NCBI GenBank assembly: GCA_026399015.1
Contig: JAPLRS010000009.1
Span: 46,047 to 110,046 of the forward strand
DNA length: 64,000 bases
From: Methylococcales bacterium
GTDB taxonomy: Bacteria; Pseudomonadota; Gammaproteobacteria; Methylococcales; Methylomonadaceae
Direction of reading: 5' to 3'
Of this stretch, positions 50,732-61,647 are shown piece after piece. How positions within the stretch are numbered: position 1 is the first letter of the stretch; each line of letters opens with the position of its first letter. A program made the translations under genes and the position numbers. Below the pieces are notes generated by a model that saw only the letters and a list, made by a program, of their open reading frames with translations, searched no databases and was not told the origin of the DNA.

Positions 50732-51382
50732 TTAATCAGATGACTGAGTTAAACATTCCTGAATGTTTATAAAAACCTCCGTAAACATTTCCTTTGTTAA
50801 GCGTTTAGTCTGCACGTTATAACGACTTGTATGATAAGAATCTATTAACGTTAAATTTCTTGGTAGCGCATGTACAGCATTATGAGAAAAAGTAGCCGCA
50901 GATTGTTTTACATTTAAAGCCTTTAACACAGATAAATGCGCAATTGATCCTAAAGCTAAAATTACGCTATTCTCTGTTAAAGAATTTAATTCAGCCGTCA
51001 AATAATGATTGCATTGCTTTATTTCATCACTATTCGGTTTATTTTGCGGTGGTAAACATTTAACTGCATTGGTGATACGACAATTGCTCAGTACTAAGCC
51101 ATCATTTAAAGATTCTGAGGTCATTTTATTACTAAAACCAAACTCATAGAGTGCTTCATAAAGCAAAATACCGGCGTAATCTTGAGTAAAAGGTCGCCCT
51201 GTTGCATTTGCGCCATGCATACCAGGCGCTAAACCGACCACCAGTAAATGAGCATCCAAATCACCAAAAGGCGCTACTGGCCTCGCATGATACATTGGAT
51301 ATTTCTGCTTAACTGCACATAAAAAATCGTCTAATCGAGGACATTGATGGCAATCTATATCAAATATTTCTTTTGAAAACAT
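50732..51382 (-). CDS. Uracil-DNA glycosylase, family 5-like (UdgB type)
   Basis: VVGLAPGMHGANATGRPFTQDYAG, Cys residues for Fe-S cluster (CHQCP, NAVKCLPPQNKP, C), SYHTSRYNVQT. Confidence 0.88.
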   Translation of the reverse strand: MFSKEIFDIDCHQCPRLDDFLCAVKQKYPMYHARPVAPFGDLDAHLLVVGLAPGMHGANATGRPFTQDYAGILLYEALYEFGFSNKMTSESLNDGLVLSNCRITNAVKCLPPQNKPNSDEIKQCNHYLTAELNSLTENSVILALGSIAHLSVLKALNVKQSAATFSHNAVHALPRNLTLIDSYHTSRYNVQTKRLTKEMFTEVFINIQECLTQSSD

Positions 51383-51413
51383 AAGTCTATATTTAAGGAT
51401 AATGTACTTCTAG

Positions 51414-51962
51414 TTATTCTCTGACGGGTCTTTTATCTAACTTTCTTTGCAAAGTTCGTCTATGCATATTTAGCGCTCGGGCCGCACTAGAAATATTACC
51501 CTCATGTTGCATCAATACTTTTTGTAAATGCTCCCACTCAAGCCGCTTAACTGATAGAGGTGTTTCACTTATTAACACAGAAGAATCGCCTTCATTCTTA
51601 TGTAAAGCACTGACTATTTCATCTGCATTGGCGGGTTTTGTTAAATAATGTATAGCACCCAACTTAATTGCTTCAACTGCCGTTGCAATACTGGCAAACC
51701 CAGTTAACATAACAATTTGGGTATTATCGTCCAAACTAATTAACTTTTTTACTAGTTCAAGCCCCGATTCATGACCAATTCTTAAATCAATAACGGCATA
51801 TTCAGGAATATTTTTTTCAGCCTGAAAAATCCCATCTCTTACATTATTAGCCACAATAACTTCATAAGATCTTTTTTCTAAAGCAGATTTTAATACACTA
51901 CAAAAAGTTTCATCATCATCAACCAACAAAAGTCGAGGGTTATCTTCTTCAATAATCGTCAT
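51414..51962 (-). CDS. regA: Redox response regulator RegA/PrrA/ActR type
   Basis: LLVDDDETFCSVL receiver, AVIDLRIGHESGLELV, Fis-type HTH GNISSAARALNMHRRTLQRKLDKRPVRE. Confidence 0.92.
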   Translation of the reverse strand: MTIIEEDNPRLLLVDDDETFCSVLKSALEKRSYEVIVANNVRDGIFQAEKNIPEYAVIDLRIGHESGLELVKKLISLDDNTQIVMLTGFASIATAVEAIKLGAIHYLTKPANADEIVSALHKNEGDSSVLISETPLSVKRLEWEHLQKVLMQHEGNISSAARALNMHRRTLQRKLDKRPVRE

Positions 51963-53322
51963 TAGTTGTCTCTGTATTCAATAAAGGTAAGGTAATTTCT
52001 ACAACAGCCCCGCCAGATTCAGAATTATAAAGTTTAATAATCCCTCCTAAACGATTAATGGTTGAATAGGTTAAAAATAAACCTACACCTAAGCCACGTT
52101 TCTTACTGACAACAGGCTGTTTACCTGCAGAGTCAACTATATCTTGTGGAAATCCTGGTCCAAAATCTCTGATTTTAATAGTAATGTTATCTAAATCCCA
52201 AGAGGCATGAAACTCAACCCCTAAATTTGAAGGGGAAGCCTCGGCGGCATTATTTAAAATATTAATCAAAGAATGCGTTAATGTGAGCTCAGCAATAATT
52301 TTAGCTTCAACTGCTACATCTGAATCTATAAAATAATTTAACTTAGTATCAGGCTGGTGAGAGCGCCATTGCATAATGACATCATCAATATAATCAATTA
52401 ACCGAATCACCCCACCCGATTCAGCACGCATTTCACCTGCTGAAGCAGACATAACAGATAGCGCTTCTTTACAACGAGAAATTTGTTGTTGGATAATCCG
52501 CATTTTGTCGTACAACTCAGGATATCTATGATTTGGATACTCTTGCTCTAACTCATAAGATAGAATCGCAATGGTACCTAAAGGTGTACCCATATCATGT
52601 GCAGCACTAGCTGCTAAAGTACCTAACGCAACCACTCGCTCGTCACGCAAAGCGTTCTCACGCGCTTGAGACAAACTTCTTTCTTGTACTCTTAAAGTTC
52701 TAGCCAACTCAACCACAAAAAAGGCAACTAGACCCGCACTAAATACAAAACCAAACCACATCCCAAATAAATGTAAACTAAAGTAGCTCTTATCACTCAT
52801 ATCATGAGCATGTTGAATCATTTGGTAACTTTCCATATTGGACATCATTACCGTTGAATCAGGAATATGAGGTTCAATTGAAGGTAATGGCACATTAAAA
52901 GCAATTAACATGGTGTACATGGAGGTTGTTAAAATCACCATATACCAAGCATAAGCTTGAGGTAACATAATCGCAGTAATAATTAAAGGTAACAAAAACA
53001 CCCATGTAATCGGATTTGAAGCGCCACCCGTCAAATATAATAAAGCCGCAATCGCAAAGACATCGATACATATTTGAGAAAAAATCTCTAACTCTGTGAC
53101 CGGTTCTTCAGCTTGCATCCGCATAGAGGTGTATACATTAACTGCAGATGTCGACAAAACAATCAACCATAACTGTTGTTCTGGCAGTTTTATACTTAAG
53201 AGATGTACGGTTAACAGAATCAGTACAACTTCACACAAAATCATTAAATTCCTAAGGATAAAGAGCCATTTAAGATTTTGACGCGCTGAAACTTGTGATT
53301 TGGGACTGATATGAGAGAGCAT
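51949..53322 (-). CDS. regB: Redox sensor histidine kinase RegB/PrrB type
   Basis: GGASNPITWVFLLPLIITA (quinone-motif region), VALGTLAASAAHDMGTPLGTIAIL H-box, QQISRCKEAL redox-Cys region, GLGVGLFLTYSTINRLGG. Confidence 0.92.
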   Translation of the reverse strand: MLSHISPKSQVSARQNLKWLFILRNLMILCEVVLILLTVHLLSIKLPEQQLWLIVLSTSAVNVYTSMRMQAEEPVTELEIFSQICIDVFAIAALLYLTGGASNPITWVFLLPLIITAIMLPQAYAWYMVILTTSMYTMLIAFNVPLPSIEPHIPDSTVMMSNMESYQMIQHAHDMSDKSYFSLHLFGMWFGFVFSAGLVAFFVVELARTLRVQERSLSQARENALRDERVVALGTLAASAAHDMGTPLGTIAILSYELEQEYPNHRYPELYDKMRIIQQQISRCKEALSVMSASAGEMRAESGGVIRLIDYIDDVIMQWRSHQPDTKLNYFIDSDVAVEAKIIAELTLTHSLINILNNAAEASPSNLGVEFHASWDLDNITIKIRDFGPGFPQDIVDSAGKQPVVSKKRGLGVGLFLTYSTINRLGGIIKLYNSESGGAVVEITLPLLNTETTNDDY

Positions 53323-53351
53323 AATGCGTGATGATTAAAAATATTTGTGGG

Positions 53352-54746
53352 TTAATTATTTTGTACAGTAATCGTTTTCAAATCCAGAGATTTTTTAATT
53401 TTATTTGCATAAGACTGAGCGGCTTCTTTATTTTTAAAACCATTCACACTGAGTTGATACCATTGGGTATTTTTTGCATTAAATGTACTGATCTTTACTG
53501 GTATACCTTGTGCAATTAAGTTAACAGATTTTTTTTTTGCTTCATTTTGCACCTTAAAGGTAACTAAATTAACGAACCAACCAGACTTTGCCACTTGATT
53601 TTTAGGGTTTTTTTTGAATTCTTTTACAGCAAGTTTCTTATCAACTACTAGTTTCTTGGGTGCCGTCGGTGCCGTTTGTAACTTGGTCAACTTTTTTGAC
53701 TCAGAATCATGATCAAGTGGTTTTGACACTTCTTGAATTATATTAACTGGTTCTGGAATCCGTTTAACCTCCTCAGCAATTGGCTTTTCCTCTTTAATTA
53801 TTGCTTGGCCACTCTGCGGAATGGCTTCAGATGAAACGTGATTAGATTCAGATTCTAAAACACTTTTTTTCTCATGCAGAATACTTACATCCTCTTCAAG
53901 AATGGAAGTTAAGGACTGCAATTTTGAAATTTCAGCAGATAATAAATATACTTTTATTGATAATGCTATCAATATAACAACTAACAATCCGCCGACCACT
54001 ACCACAAAAGTTTTTTTACGCGGATCATTATTATCAACAGGTTGCTCAAGTTTTGGCTTTTTTTTCTGTAAATTGGCAAGACGAACTCTACTCTCTATAG
54101 ATGTAATAAAAGCAGTATCGGTTAACAAAGCACGCTTAATTAGCAGTAAAGCATTATTGTTGGCGTTGACTTCAGCTTCAGTTAATTGCTCTTGATTAAT
54201 ATCATCCTCGTTAGAATAATCATTATCACCATCTGGTTTATCAGGTATTGGCGTACCCAGTTTTGTTGAATCTCTCTCACTTAATTCATCAGTAGCTGTA
54301 TTCAAAGACGCCTCATCATCAACTTGCTTTAATTGCACATTGTCAGCATTGATTAGTAAACCATCGTTTGTTACTTCGTGTTCTCTTGTATCTATTACAC
54401 TGTATGCTTTATCAATAATTGAAGTTGGCTCAATTTCAACTTCTTCATCATCGTCAACAGGTCCTATATTAAATTGTGTCGTAGTATCAACCTCATCAAC
54501 CAAATCTAAATCTTCAACAAATTTATCATCATCCAACTCTTGATCTATTTCTTCATGACTATTCGCATATTTATCTACCAATAAAGTATCGATAATTTCT
54601 TCATCATCTAGATAATTATTCAGAGGAACAGGTGTAATATCTGTATCATCTAACCCCACCTCTAAATCAGCTAACTCAATATCTTCTTCAGTGGAAATTG
54701 GAGAGTTGAAGCGACTTTTAGGTGAATATTTTTGTTTTTTTGTCAT
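53352..54746 (-). CDS. SPOR-domain membrane protein with long acidic N-terminus
   Basis: Acidic N-terminus, one TM helix (VVVVGGLLVVILIALSIKVYLL), C-terminal GWFVNLVTFKVQNEAKKKSVNLIAQGIPVKI...WYQLSVNGFKNKEAAQSYANKIK. Confidence 0.88.
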   Translation of the reverse strand: MTKKQKYSPKSRFNSPISTEEDIELADLEVGLDDTDITPVPLNNYLDDEEIIDTLLVDKYANSHEEIDQELDDDKFVEDLDLVDEVDTTTQFNIGPVDDDEEVEIEPTSIIDKAYSVIDTREHEVTNDGLLINADNVQLKQVDDEASLNTATDELSERDSTKLGTPIPDKPDGDNDYSNEDDINQEQLTEAEVNANNNALLLIKRALLTDTAFITSIESRVRLANLQKKKPKLEQPVDNNDPRKKTFVVVVGGLLVVILIALSIKVYLLSAEISKLQSLTSILEEDVSILHEKKSVLESESNHVSSEAIPQSGQAIIKEEKPIAEEVKRIPEPVNIIQEVSKPLDHDSESKKLTKLQTAPTAPKKLVVDKKLAVKEFKKNPKNQVAKSGWFVNLVTFKVQNEAKKKSVNLIAQGIPVKISTFNAKNTQWYQLSVNGFKNKEAAQSYANKIKKSLDLKTITVQNN

Positions 54747-54902
54747 ATTTAAACTATAAAAATATTTAATTGAGAGTAAAAGCGAAAAACTAAGACAGTT
54801 TTAATAAATATAACCTATTTTTATCAGATAAATATGAATGTTTTTAACCTTTTAATGTTTATGATGCTAAAATCAGCAAAAATAAACTTATAAAAATCAC
54901 AA

Positions 54903-55433
54903 ATGCAACTGATAATATCTGTTTTAAGTAATAATCAAACCAATCTCATTGGTGAAATTTTACCGATTATTCGAGACTGCAATTGCAATATTATTGAGAT
55001 TAGATCCTCGCAATTATCTAAATCCGCTGCGGCTTATCTGCTTATCCAAGGAAATTGGAACCAAATCGCTAAAGTTGAAACTACGCTTGAACATCTTAGA
55101 AAGCGTTTAGATATTAAGATACAAACCCTTAGACCCGACGCAAAAGATAAAGAAAAAACGCTCGATTGCATTCCTTACTCCCTCGAAACCATTTCACTTG
55201 ATAAAGACGGCGTTGTTGAATCAATCACCTCTTTTCTAACAGATCGTGATGTGATAATTGAAGAAATAACAGGCAGTTCATACCAAGCACCTTATATACA
55301 ATCCTTTGTTTTTTCTACAAAATTTATCATTTTAGCGCCACCTCAATTAGCTTTATTATCACTACGTGAAGAATTTTTAGATTTTTGTGATCAATTAAAC
55401 ATAGATGCTATTCTTGAACCCATTAAACGCTAA
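54903..55433 (+). CDS. Glycine cleavage system regulator GcvR-like, two ACT domains
   Basis: ACT-like N-terminal half and second ACT-like half; immediately upstream of bcp, as is common for gcvR. Confidence 0.8.
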   Translation: MQLIISVLSNNQTNLIGEILPIIRDCNCNIIEIRSSQLSKSAAAYLLIQGNWNQIAKVETTLEHLRKRLDIKIQTLRPDAKDKEKTLDCIPYSLETISLDKDGVVESITSFLTDRDVIIEEITGSSYQAPYIQSFVFSTKFIILAPPQLALLSLREEFLDFCDQLNIDAILEPIKR

Positions 55434-55439
55434 ATCATT

Positions 55440-55913
55440 ATGACTTCTATTACTATTGGCCAAGCCATCCCGGATTTTGAAATACCAGCAACAGGTGACA
55501 AAACCATTCACCTCAGTGACTATAAAAATAAATTAATCGTGTTGTATTTTTACCCTAAAGACAGTACGCCGGGATGTACGCTCGAAGGCCAAGCCTTTAG
55601 AGATGCTAGTGATGCATTAACGGCATTAAACGCAGTCGTTTTAGGTGTATCACGTGATTCCTTACGTAGCCACGAAAACTTTAAAACAAAACAATGCTTT
55701 AACTTCGATTTATTGTCTGATGCTGATGAACAACTCTGTACTTTATTCGATGTGATAAAAATGAAGAATATGTATGGAAAAGAAGTGAGAGGTATTGAGC
55801 GCAGTACTTTTATCATAGATACTCAGCGGGTACTGATAAAAGAATGGCGAAAAGTTAAAGTCAAAAATCACCTAGAAGAAGTCCTCGAGTTTCTAAAAAC
55901 CCAACAAGCTTAA
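55440..55913 (+). CDS. bcp: Thioredoxin-dependent peroxiredoxin
   Basis: VLYFYPKDSTPGCTLEGQAFRDA. Confidence 0.95.
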   Translation: MTSITIGQAIPDFEIPATGDKTIHLSDYKNKLIVLYFYPKDSTPGCTLEGQAFRDASDALTALNAVVLGVSRDSLRSHENFKTKQCFNFDLLSDADEQLCTLFDVIKMKNMYGKEVRGIERSTFIIDTQRVLIKEWRKVKVKNHLEEVLEFLKTQQA

Positions 55914-55929
55914 ATTATTTAAAGTTTGC

Positions 55930-55964
55930 TTTTGTACCATATAAATATTTTCTATGGCACAAAA
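55930..55964. terminator. Terminator-like hairpin between convergent genes
   Basis: TTTTGTaCCATA ... TATGGcACAAAA. Confidence 0.55.
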
Positions 55965-56035
55965 CTCAAAACTTAAGCGTCAAATAATCATCAATAATAA
56001 CTCGCTCTAAAAATTAAAAAATTAAGATTTTTTCT

Positions 56036-57136
56036 TCAGACTTGAATTGCTAACATATTATCTAAAGCTAGTTTAGCTAACTTAGCTTGGGACTCAGGCA
56101 CTGTAATTTGATTAATCACATGCCCCGCCGCTAAATTTTCAAGCACCCAAGCTAAATGCTGAGGATCGGTTCTAAACATTGTTGAACACATACATAAAGT
56201 AGGTGACATAAAATGCACATTCTTACCCTGCCCTTTACATTCTTCATGTAAACGATTCACTAAATTTAATTCTGTCGCTACTAACCAACGCGTATTAGGC
56301 TCTGCTTCACGTACTGTTTTTAAAATATACTCTGTTGAACCGACATATTCTGCTTTCTCACAGACTTCAAAACAAGCTTCAGGATGGGAAATAACTTTGG
56401 TTTCAGGATAGCGTTGTAAAAAATTATCAATTTGCTCAGGTTTAAACACTTGATGTACAGAACAATAGCCATTCCAAAGTATCATCTTCGCATTACGAAT
56501 TTGCTCAACCGTTAAACCACCTTGTGGCTTATTAAAATCCCAAGTGACCATTTCCTCTAACGGTATACCCATACGGTAACCCGTATTGCGACCTAGATGC
56601 TGATCTGGGAAAAACAGAATCTTTGGTCGTCTTGCAAAGCTCCATTCCAAAATCTTTTTTGCATTAGATGAAGTACACACAATTCCATCATGCTCACCAC
56701 AGAACGCTTTTAAATCAGCAGCAGAATTAATGTAAGTAACTGGCGTTACCTCGTTTTCTACATCTATAATTCCAGACAACTCTTGCCAGCACTTTTGAAC
56801 TTTAATCAAATTAGCCATGTCGGCCATTGAACATCCAGCCGCTAAATCTGGCAGGATAGCGATTTGCTCAGGGCGAGATAAGATATCAGCAACTTCAGCC
56901 ATGAAATGCACGCCACAAAATACAATATATTCTGCTTCTGATTGTGCCGCATCTCTAGAGAGCTTTAAAGAATCCCCAGAAAAATCAGCATGCTTAAAGA
57001 CCTCATCTCTTTGATAGTGATGTCCCAAAACTACACAGCGTTTACCTAGTATTGCTTTAGCCGCAATAATACGGGCATCACATTCTTCGTCATCAAGTAA
57101 GGCATAGTCTTGGATAAGAAAAGGTGTTGACGTCAT
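56036..57136 (-). CDS. nadA: Quinolinate synthase A
   Basis: VLGHHYQRDEVFKHADFSGDSLKLSR, FPDQHLGRNTGYRMG, SHPEACFEVCEKAEYVGST, SPTLCMCSTMFRTDPQHL. Confidence 0.97.
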   Translation of the reverse strand: MTSTPFLIQDYALLDDEECDARIIAAKAILGKRCVVLGHHYQRDEVFKHADFSGDSLKLSRDAAQSEAEYIVFCGVHFMAEVADILSRPEQIAILPDLAAGCSMADMANLIKVQKCWQELSGIIDVENEVTPVTYINSAADLKAFCGEHDGIVCTSSNAKKILEWSFARRPKILFFPDQHLGRNTGYRMGIPLEEMVTWDFNKPQGGLTVEQIRNAKMILWNGYCSVHQVFKPEQIDNFLQRYPETKVISHPEACFEVCEKAEYVGSTEYILKTVREAEPNTRWLVATELNLVNRLHEECKGQGKNVHFMSPTLCMCSTMFRTDPQHLAWVLENLAAGHVINQITVPESQAKLAKLALDNMLAIQV

Positions 57137-57243
57137 TTATTTACCAGTAAAAAGTTTTAAAAAGATAACACACACATTATGCCGGTTATCAGTTGAATTC
57201 AGAAGTAATACCAACAGAAAAATTACTACTACATATCTTACTA

Positions 57244-57594
57244 TTACTCAGTAGATTGAGTAAAAACAGCATGTAACTTTTTTGGGGCTTTAATACGTAG
57301 TTGTTTATTAATATTCTCACGACCAAATACGACTTCTATGTCTCGGGGTGCAACCTGCATTTCTTTTGCTAAAAAGCGCACCATATGGTCAGTTGCTTTT
57401 CCGTCTTTGGGTTCGGCAGTCACACTAATTTTAAGTTGTGTGCCCTTTACTTTACCAATAGCATCTTTCTTTGCTGCAGGCGTACCCAACACATTAAGAA
57501 TCAAAACATCATCTTCCCAAGCAAAAAATGAAGTCATCTGCTTAGATTGCGCGGATAGCTTAGCTCTTGAATCTTTGGTGGCTTTTTTTGCCAT
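57244..57594 (-). CDS. DUF167 (YggU-like) family protein
   Basis: LNVLGTPAAKKDAIGKVKGTQLKISVTAEPKDGKATDHMVRFLAKEMQV. Confidence 0.88.
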   Translation of the reverse strand: MAKKATKDSRAKLSAQSKQMTSFFAWEDDVLILNVLGTPAAKKDAIGKVKGTQLKISVTAEPKDGKATDHMVRFLAKEMQVAPRDIEVVFGRENINKQLRIKAPKKLHAVFTQSTE

Positions 57595-57608
57595 AATTCA
57601 TAAAAGGT

Positions 57609-57636
57609 GTTGGGCAATTATAATTAATTACCCAAC
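57609..57636 (-). terminator. Terminator-like hairpin downstream of aspS
   Basis: GTTGGGcAATTA ... TAATTaCCCAAC. Confidence 0.5.
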
Positions 57637-57658
57637 TTATGAGTTTTAATTAATCTAG

Positions 57659-59443
57659 TTAGGCTTTATCTTTGCCAGCAGGTTTAATTAAACGAATGCC
57701 TAATTCTTTAAGTTGCTCATCAGTCACAACCGCAGGCGCACTCACTAATGGACATGCTGCGGATTGAGTTTTAGGGAACGCAATCACATCACGAATAGAC
57801 GTTGAACCGGTCATTAACATAACTAAACGATCTAAACCAAACGCTAAACCACCGTGTGGAGGCGCGCCATATTTTAAAGCGTCTAACAAGAAGCCAAATT
57901 TCTCTCTCGCTTCATCTTCACCGATACCTAAAATCTCAAATACAGTTTGCTGCATAGAAGTACGGTTGATACGAATAGAGCCACCACCCACTTCAGTACC
58001 GTTTAATACTAAGTCGTAAGCACGTGATAAGGCTGCACCTGGGTTAGCCACCAATTCTGCAACAGAACAACTAGGCGCTGTAAAAGGATGATGAATCGCA
58101 TTAAAACGACCGGCTTTTTCATCCCAATCAAACATTGGAAAATCAACCACCCAAACCGGTTTCCATTCGCCTTGTAACATATTTAAATCATGCCCCAACT
58201 TAACGCGTAAGGCGCCCATTGCTTCATTAACAATGCTAGCTTTATCTGCGCCAAAGAAAATTAAATCGCCGTTTTGTGCGCCTGTTTTAGCTAATACGCT
58301 ATCCCAAACTTCTTTAGGAGCAAATTTAACAATCGGTGATTGTAAACCATCCAAACCAGCGGCTAAATCATTAACTTTGATATACGCTAAGCCTTTAGCA
58401 CCATAAATACTCACGTATTTAGTTAAATCATCAATGTCTTTACGACTTAAATCACTTGCATTTGGTACGCGCATTGCAACAACTCGACCTTTAGGGTCAT
58501 TAGCAGGTGCTGAGAATACTTTAAAATCCACATCCTTCATGTCATCAGCAATATCAACTAACTCTAGAGGTATTCGTAGATCAGGACGATCGATACCAAA
58601 ACGCGAAATGGCTTCTTGATAAGTCATGCGTGGGAATTCAGCATCCAACTCCACATTAATCACTTTCGCGAATAACTGGCGAATCATTTCTTCCATCACA
58701 TTCATGATTTCATGCTCATCCATGAAAGATGTCTCAATATCAAGTTGTGTAAACTCTGGCTGTCTATCCGCACGCAAATCTTCATCTCGGAAACAACGCA
58801 CTACTTGATAATAACGATCAAAACCCGCAATCATCAACATTTGTTTATACAACTGTGGTGATTGAGGCAATGCAAAGAATGAGTTTTCGTGGGTACGACT
58901 AGGTACGATATAGTCACGAGCGCCTTCAGGCGTCGCTTTAGTCAAATAAGGCGTTTCAATTTCAAAAAACTCATTATCATCTAAATAGTTTCTTAAAACG
59001 CGAGTCACGTCACGGCGTACTCTCATTTTTTCTTGCATAGCGACACGACGTAAATCAACGTATCGGTAACGTAAACGCAATTCTTCGTTAACTTCTATTT
59101 CGCTTTCAATTGGGAATGGTGGCGTTTCTGATTCATTTAAAACTTCAATTTCTTTAGCCAAAATTTCAATCGCACCAGATACCATGTTTTTATTAACCGT
59201 CCCTTCAGGACGATCACGCACAATACCGGTAATTCTTAAAACATACTCACTACGAACGTGTTCAGCAGTAGCAAAAGTATCTTCTACATCTGGATCAACA
59301 ACCACTTGAACCAATCCAGCGCGATCTCTAAGATCGATAAAAATAACGCCACCATGATCACGACGTCTATGAACCCAGCCACATATAGATACTGTTTCGC
59401 CTAACTGTTGTGTATTTAATTCTCCGCACTTGTGAGTACGCAT
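57659..59443 (-). CDS. aspS: Aspartyl-tRNA synthetase
   Basis: [41 protein letters not shown], class II motifs [18 protein letters not shown] and [13 protein letters not shown]. Confidence 0.98.
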   Translation of the reverse strand: MRTHKCGELNTQQLGETVSICGWVHRRRDHGGVIFIDLRDRAGLVQVVVDPDVEDTFATAEHVRSEYVLRITGIVRDRPEGTVNKNMVSGAIEILAKEIEVLNESETPPFPIESEIEVNEELRLRYRYVDLRRVAMQEKMRVRRDVTRVLRNYLDDNEFFEIETPYLTKATPEGARDYIVPSRTHENSFFALPQSPQLYKQMLMIAGFDRYYQVVRCFRDEDLRADRQPEFTQLDIETSFMDEHEIMNVMEEMIRQLFAKVINVELDAEFPRMTYQEAISRFGIDRPDLRIPLELVDIADDMKDVDFKVFSAPANDPKGRVVAMRVPNASDLSRKDIDDLTKYVSIYGAKGLAYIKVNDLAAGLDGLQSPIVKFAPKEVWDSVLAKTGAQNGDLIFFGADKASIVNEAMGALRVKLGHDLNMLQGEWKPVWVVDFPMFDWDEKAGRFNAIHHPFTAPSCSVAELVANPGAALSRAYDLVLNGTEVGGGSIRINRTSMQQTVFEILGIGEDEAREKFGFLLDALKYGAPPHGGLAFGLDRLVMLMTGSTSIRDVIAFPKTQSAACPLVSAPAVVTDEQLKELGIRLIKPAGKDKA

Positions 59444-59503
59444 AGATTTTCCCTGTTTATTAAAAATTTAGTTTTATATATTGAAGCACAGTGCACTTAA
59501 AAA

Positions 59504-59773
59504 TTAATGGCTCTTGCATCCACCAGTTGATGGACAAGTGTGTGCTTTAGATGAACTTGCGGCAGACTCACCCGCTACGTTTTTCTTGGTACCGCTTTTA
59601 AAATCTGTTTCATACCACCCGTTGCCTTTTAATCTAAAACCAGCGGCTGATATTTTTTTTATTAATTCCGGCTTAGAGCAAGCAGGACAAATAACTATAG
59701 GGTCAGCACCTAGCTTTTGTAATGCCTCATGCTCATGACCGCAAGACTGACATTGATATTCGTAAATTGGCAT
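59504..59773 (-). CDS. FmdB-family zinc ribbon protein
   Basis: MPIYEYQCQSCGHEHEALQKLGADPIVICPACSKPELIKKISAAGFRLKGNGWYETDFK. Confidence 0.95.
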   Translation of the reverse strand: MPIYEYQCQSCGHEHEALQKLGADPIVICPACSKPELIKKISAAGFRLKGNGWYETDFKSGTKKNVAGESAASSSKAHTCPSTGGCKSH

Positions 59774-59879
59774 TTACCACTCCGAGAACTAAAAATAACG
59801 ACTACTATAAGGACTGTATTTAATTTTTCCAAGTACTTACTATAGAATACCTGACTATTTTACAGATTCAGCGCCAACA

Positions 59880-60911
59880 ATGAAAACATTAACCTTAACA
59901 AAACCTGATGATTGGCATATTCATGTCCGAAATGCCGCTGTTTTAAAGACTGTATTACCTCATACAGCAAAACAATTTGGACGGGCTATCATTATGCCCA
60001 ATCTTAAACCACCGGTTACCACCGTTGCAGATGCACTAAACTATAGAGAAGAAATATTATCGGCTCTACCTGATGAAACCCAATTTGAACCATTAATGAC
60101 ACTCTACTTAACGGCACAAACTGAATTGTCAGAAATTAAAAAAGCAGCAGAATCAGAGTTTGTCCATGCTTTTAAAATGTATCCTGCAGGCGCCACAACA
60201 AATTCTGATGCTGGTGTTGCCAATATTTGTGGCATTTATCCTTTATTAGCAGAACTAGAAAAGTACGATATTCCATTACTCATCCATGGTGAGGTCACCG
60301 ATCCACTGAGTGACATATTTGACAGAGAACACCTCTTTGTAAAAAGCACGCTAACTGAAATCGTTGATAAATTCCCTAACTTAAGAATTGTTTTAGAACA
60401 TGTCACCACGACAGAAGCTGTTGAATTTGTTTTAAGCGCAGGCCCCAACATTGCGGCAACCATTACCCCTCAACATCTTTTATATAATCGCAATGCACTG
60501 TTAGCAGGTGGCATAAGGCCACATTACTATTGCTTACCTATTATTAAGCGAGAAAGTCATCGACAGTCATTAATAAAAGCCGCAACTAGTGGCAACCCAA
60601 AGTTCTTTTTAGGCACAGATAGCGCTCCTCATTTAACTCACACTAAAGAAAATGCTTGTGGTTGTGCTGGTTGCTTTAGCGCCCATGCAGCAATTGAACT
60701 TTATGCAGAAGCTTTTGAATTAGCAAATGCGTTGGATAAATTAGAAGGCTTCGCTAGCTTTTATGGCGCGGATTTTTATCACTTACCCAGAAATACAGAT
60801 ACAATAACCCTAGAAAAAACACCATGGAGTGTACCTCTCTCATACGGAGAGGATGAGATTCACATCACTCCATTAAAAGCAGGCGAAGAAATAAATTGGA
60901 AAATAATTTAG
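59880..60911 (+). CDS. pyrC: Dihydroorotase
   Basis: DDWHIHVRNAAVLKTVLPHTAKQFGRAIIMPNLKPPVTT, FKMYPAGATTNSDAGV, LGTDSAPHL. Confidence 0.96.
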   Translation: MKTLTLTKPDDWHIHVRNAAVLKTVLPHTAKQFGRAIIMPNLKPPVTTVADALNYREEILSALPDETQFEPLMTLYLTAQTELSEIKKAAESEFVHAFKMYPAGATTNSDAGVANICGIYPLLAELEKYDIPLLIHGEVTDPLSDIFDREHLFVKSTLTEIVDKFPNLRIVLEHVTTTEAVEFVLSAGPNIAATITPQHLLYNRNALLAGGIRPHYYCLPIIKRESHRQSLIKAATSGNPKFFLGTDSAPHLTHTKENACGCAGCFSAHAAIELYAEAFELANALDKLEGFASFYGADFYHLPRNTDTITLEKTPWSVPLSYGEDEIHITPLKAGEEINWKII

Positions 60912-61546
60912 AAACTAAGGGCATGGATGCAGCTCCTGCTATCCAATTAAACCAGCGCTTTAGAGGTTATCTACCGGTTATCGTAGACATTGAAACCGCT
61001 GGTTTTAATCCTAAAAAAAATGCCATGTTAGAAATTGCAGCCGTTATTGTTGAATACGACAATAAGCAAGATCTGCACATTACAGAAAGACATACAACCC
61101 ATGTTGTACCATTCAAAAATGCTGAATTAGACCCTTCTGCACTTAAATTTAACGGCATTGATCCACATCACCCGTTCAGAATGGCGCTAGAAGAAAAAGA
61201 AGCACTAGATTTGATTTTTAAACCTATTCGGGCGGCAATTAAACGTAATGATTGTACCCGAGCCATATTAGTTGGCCATAATCCTGCTTTTGATATCGCG
61301 TTTCTAAATGCTGCAATTCAACGCACCCAAATAAAACGCAGTCCGTTTCATCCATTTAGTACTTTTGATACAGCGACATTAGGCGGGTTAGTTTATCAAC
61401 AAACCGTACTGGCAAAAATTGCCCAAGCAGCAGAAATGGAATGGGATAATGAAAAAGCCCACTCAGCTTTATATGATGCTGAGATGACGGCCGAAATTTT
61501 TTGTAAGATTGTGAATCGCTGGAAACAACTCACAGAAATTTCTTAA
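60896..61546 (+). CDS. rnt: Ribonuclease T
   Basis: RGYLPVIVDIETAGFNPKKNAMLEIAAV, LVGHNPAFDIAFLNAAIQR. Start uncertain (TTG at 60896 or ATG at 60923). Confidence 0.92.
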   Translation: MENNLETKGMDAAPAIQLNQRFRGYLPVIVDIETAGFNPKKNAMLEIAAVIVEYDNKQDLHITERHTTHVVPFKNAELDPSALKFNGIDPHHPFRMALEEKEALDLIFKPIRAAIKRNDCTRAILVGHNPAFDIAFLNAAIQRTQIKRSPFHPFSTFDTATLGGLVYQQTVLAKIAQAAEMEWDNEKAHSALYDAEMTAEIFCKIVNRWKQLTEIS

Positions 61547-61647
61547 AGAACTAGAATCATGACTCTATTCTCTTTACCCCTACAAGTCTTAGTTCCTAAA
61601 AAATAAGTATTTTTACAGTACAAAATTGATTTATAGAGAGGATTAAT

